A stretch of 6,435 nucleotides of DNA from Verrucomicrobiota bacterium. GTDB taxonomy: Bacteria; Verrucomicrobiota; Verrucomicrobiia; Limisphaerales; UBA8199. The stretch lies in NCBI GenBank assembly GCA_026397855.1, contig JAPLUA010000080.1, positions 7,029 through 13,463 on the forward strand, read 5' to 3'. The position numbers were made by a program, and so were the translations under genes. The notes under the pieces are model-generated. The model was given only the letters and a program-made list of their open reading frames with translations, had not been told where the DNA came from and made no database searches. Position 1 is the stretch's first letter. Each line of letters starts with the position of its first letter. Of this stretch, positions 5,895 through 6,435 are shown one piece after another.

Positions 5895-6435
5895 ATGGCT
5901 AACACAGCGCAAGCGGACACGGGATTCATCGCCAAGTTTACTGTCCTGAAGGGGGCTTCCCGCGAGCTTTGGATTACGTTCGTCGTGAAGCTTCTGGGGG
6001 TCATGGCCTACAAGATGACGGTCATGACGCTCTCGCTGTGGTTGATCTCGGATTTTGGCTACGGCGATGTGAGCGCCGGCAGTGTCGTGGCGGCGTGGAC
6101 CATCTCGATGACGATTGTCACGCTGCTGGTCGGTTCACTGACCGACGCCGTCGGGTTGCGCCGGACGTTCTTCCTCGGCGTCTGGATTTGCATCGTGGCG
6201 CGCGCGGTGATGGCCTTCACCACGATCAAATGGGTGGCGCTGGGTGCGGGGCTTTTCCCGCTAGCGGTCGGCGAGGCGCTCGGGACGCCGGTGCTGGTGG
6301 CCGCCGTGCGCAAATATTCGACCACGCAGCAGCGTTCCATTTCCTACTCGCTCTTCTACACGATCATGAACCTCGGCTTCCTGGTCGCGGCGTTTCTGTT
6401 CGATTACTTCCGACACCGCCTGGGCGAACGCGGGC
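5895..6435 (+). CDS. Major facilitator superfamily transporter (N-terminal part, runs off window)
   Basis: The frame opens at the ATG at 5895 and stays open to the window edge, giving 180 codons. The start MANTAQADTGFIAKFTVLKG is a short cytoplasmic N-terminus. Hydrophobic segments lie at about 26-50, 61-81, 91-109, 113-135 and 149-170, which matches the first five helices of a 12-helix MFS protein. The loop between helices 2 and 3 carries the MFS motif A signature, here GSLTDAVGLRR (80-90) with D84 and R89-R90. The spacing and the SDFGYGDVSAG segment before helix 2 recall the peptide/oligopeptide-like MFS branch, but the substrate cannot be assigned. The gene starts 82 bases after the glycosidase stop; the gap holds no obvious terminator and no strong Shine-Dalgarno sequence. 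Co-transcription with the upstream genes is plausible, and uptake of a product of the exported glycosidase is one possible role. Confidence 0.85.
   Translation, partial: MANTAQADTGFIAKFTVLKGASRELWITFVVKLLGVMAYKMTVMTLSLWLISDFGYGDVSAGSVVAAWTISMTIVTLLVGSLTDAVGLRRTFFLGVWICIVARAVMAFTTIKWVALGAGLFPLAVGEALGTPVLVAAVRKYSTTQQRSISYSLFYTIMNLGFLVAAFLFDYFRHRLGERG

Noticed and set aside
5864..5902. A 12-codon upstream open frame whose stop overlaps the MFS start
   Set aside because: No ribosome binding site and no attenuator-like codon content or hairpin. Such short frames arise by chance.
6059..6340. A 93-codon minus-strand open frame
   Set aside because: It lies opposite the MFS gene, whose plus-strand frame has transmembrane helices and motif A.

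Overview
The window is GC-rich (well over 60% by eye) and looks like a chromosomal segment of a Verrucomicrobiota-type bacterium. That placement is inference, resting on three things: a divergent sensor-type membrane protein of the kind I associate with that phylum, a Tat-exported GH116 enzyme with a Cys-rich leader, and a palindromic REP-like element in the intergenic space. Shine-Dalgarno sequences are weak or absent in front of the genes, which also fits.

Layout: (1) positions 1-656, minus strand, the N-terminal 218 codons of a membrane-anchored extracytoplasmic protein, probably a sensor histidine kinase, cut by the window edge. (2) positions 657-1062, a divergent intergenic region holding an inverted pair of REP hairpins (REPIN-like, 773-855, with outer 9-bp arms reaching 752-869) and a weak sigma70-like promoter for the rightward genes. 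(3) positions 1063-2091, plus strand, a WbpP/TviC-type UDP-N-acetylhexosamine 4-epimerase. (4) positions 2095-5812, plus strand, a large Tat-exported GH116-family glycosidase starting three bases after the epimerase stop. It is broken by an exact 13-bp tandem duplication (5112-5137) that shifts the frame: the reading frame from 2095 ends at 5262, and the remaining 224 codons continue in another frame to 5812. (5) positions 5895-6435, plus strand, the N-terminal 180 codons of a major facilitator superfamily transporter, cut by the window edge.

The three plus-strand genes look like one transcription unit combining sugar-nucleotide conversion, extracytoplasmic glycoside cleavage and a membrane transporter. 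The substrate cannot be read from the sequence. The points most worth a second look are the 13-bp duplication that switches off the GH116 gene, the REPIN-like palindrome, and the nested insertion of about 350 residues inside the GH116 N-terminal domain, which itself contains a beta-sandwich module resembling one known from GH32 levanases.
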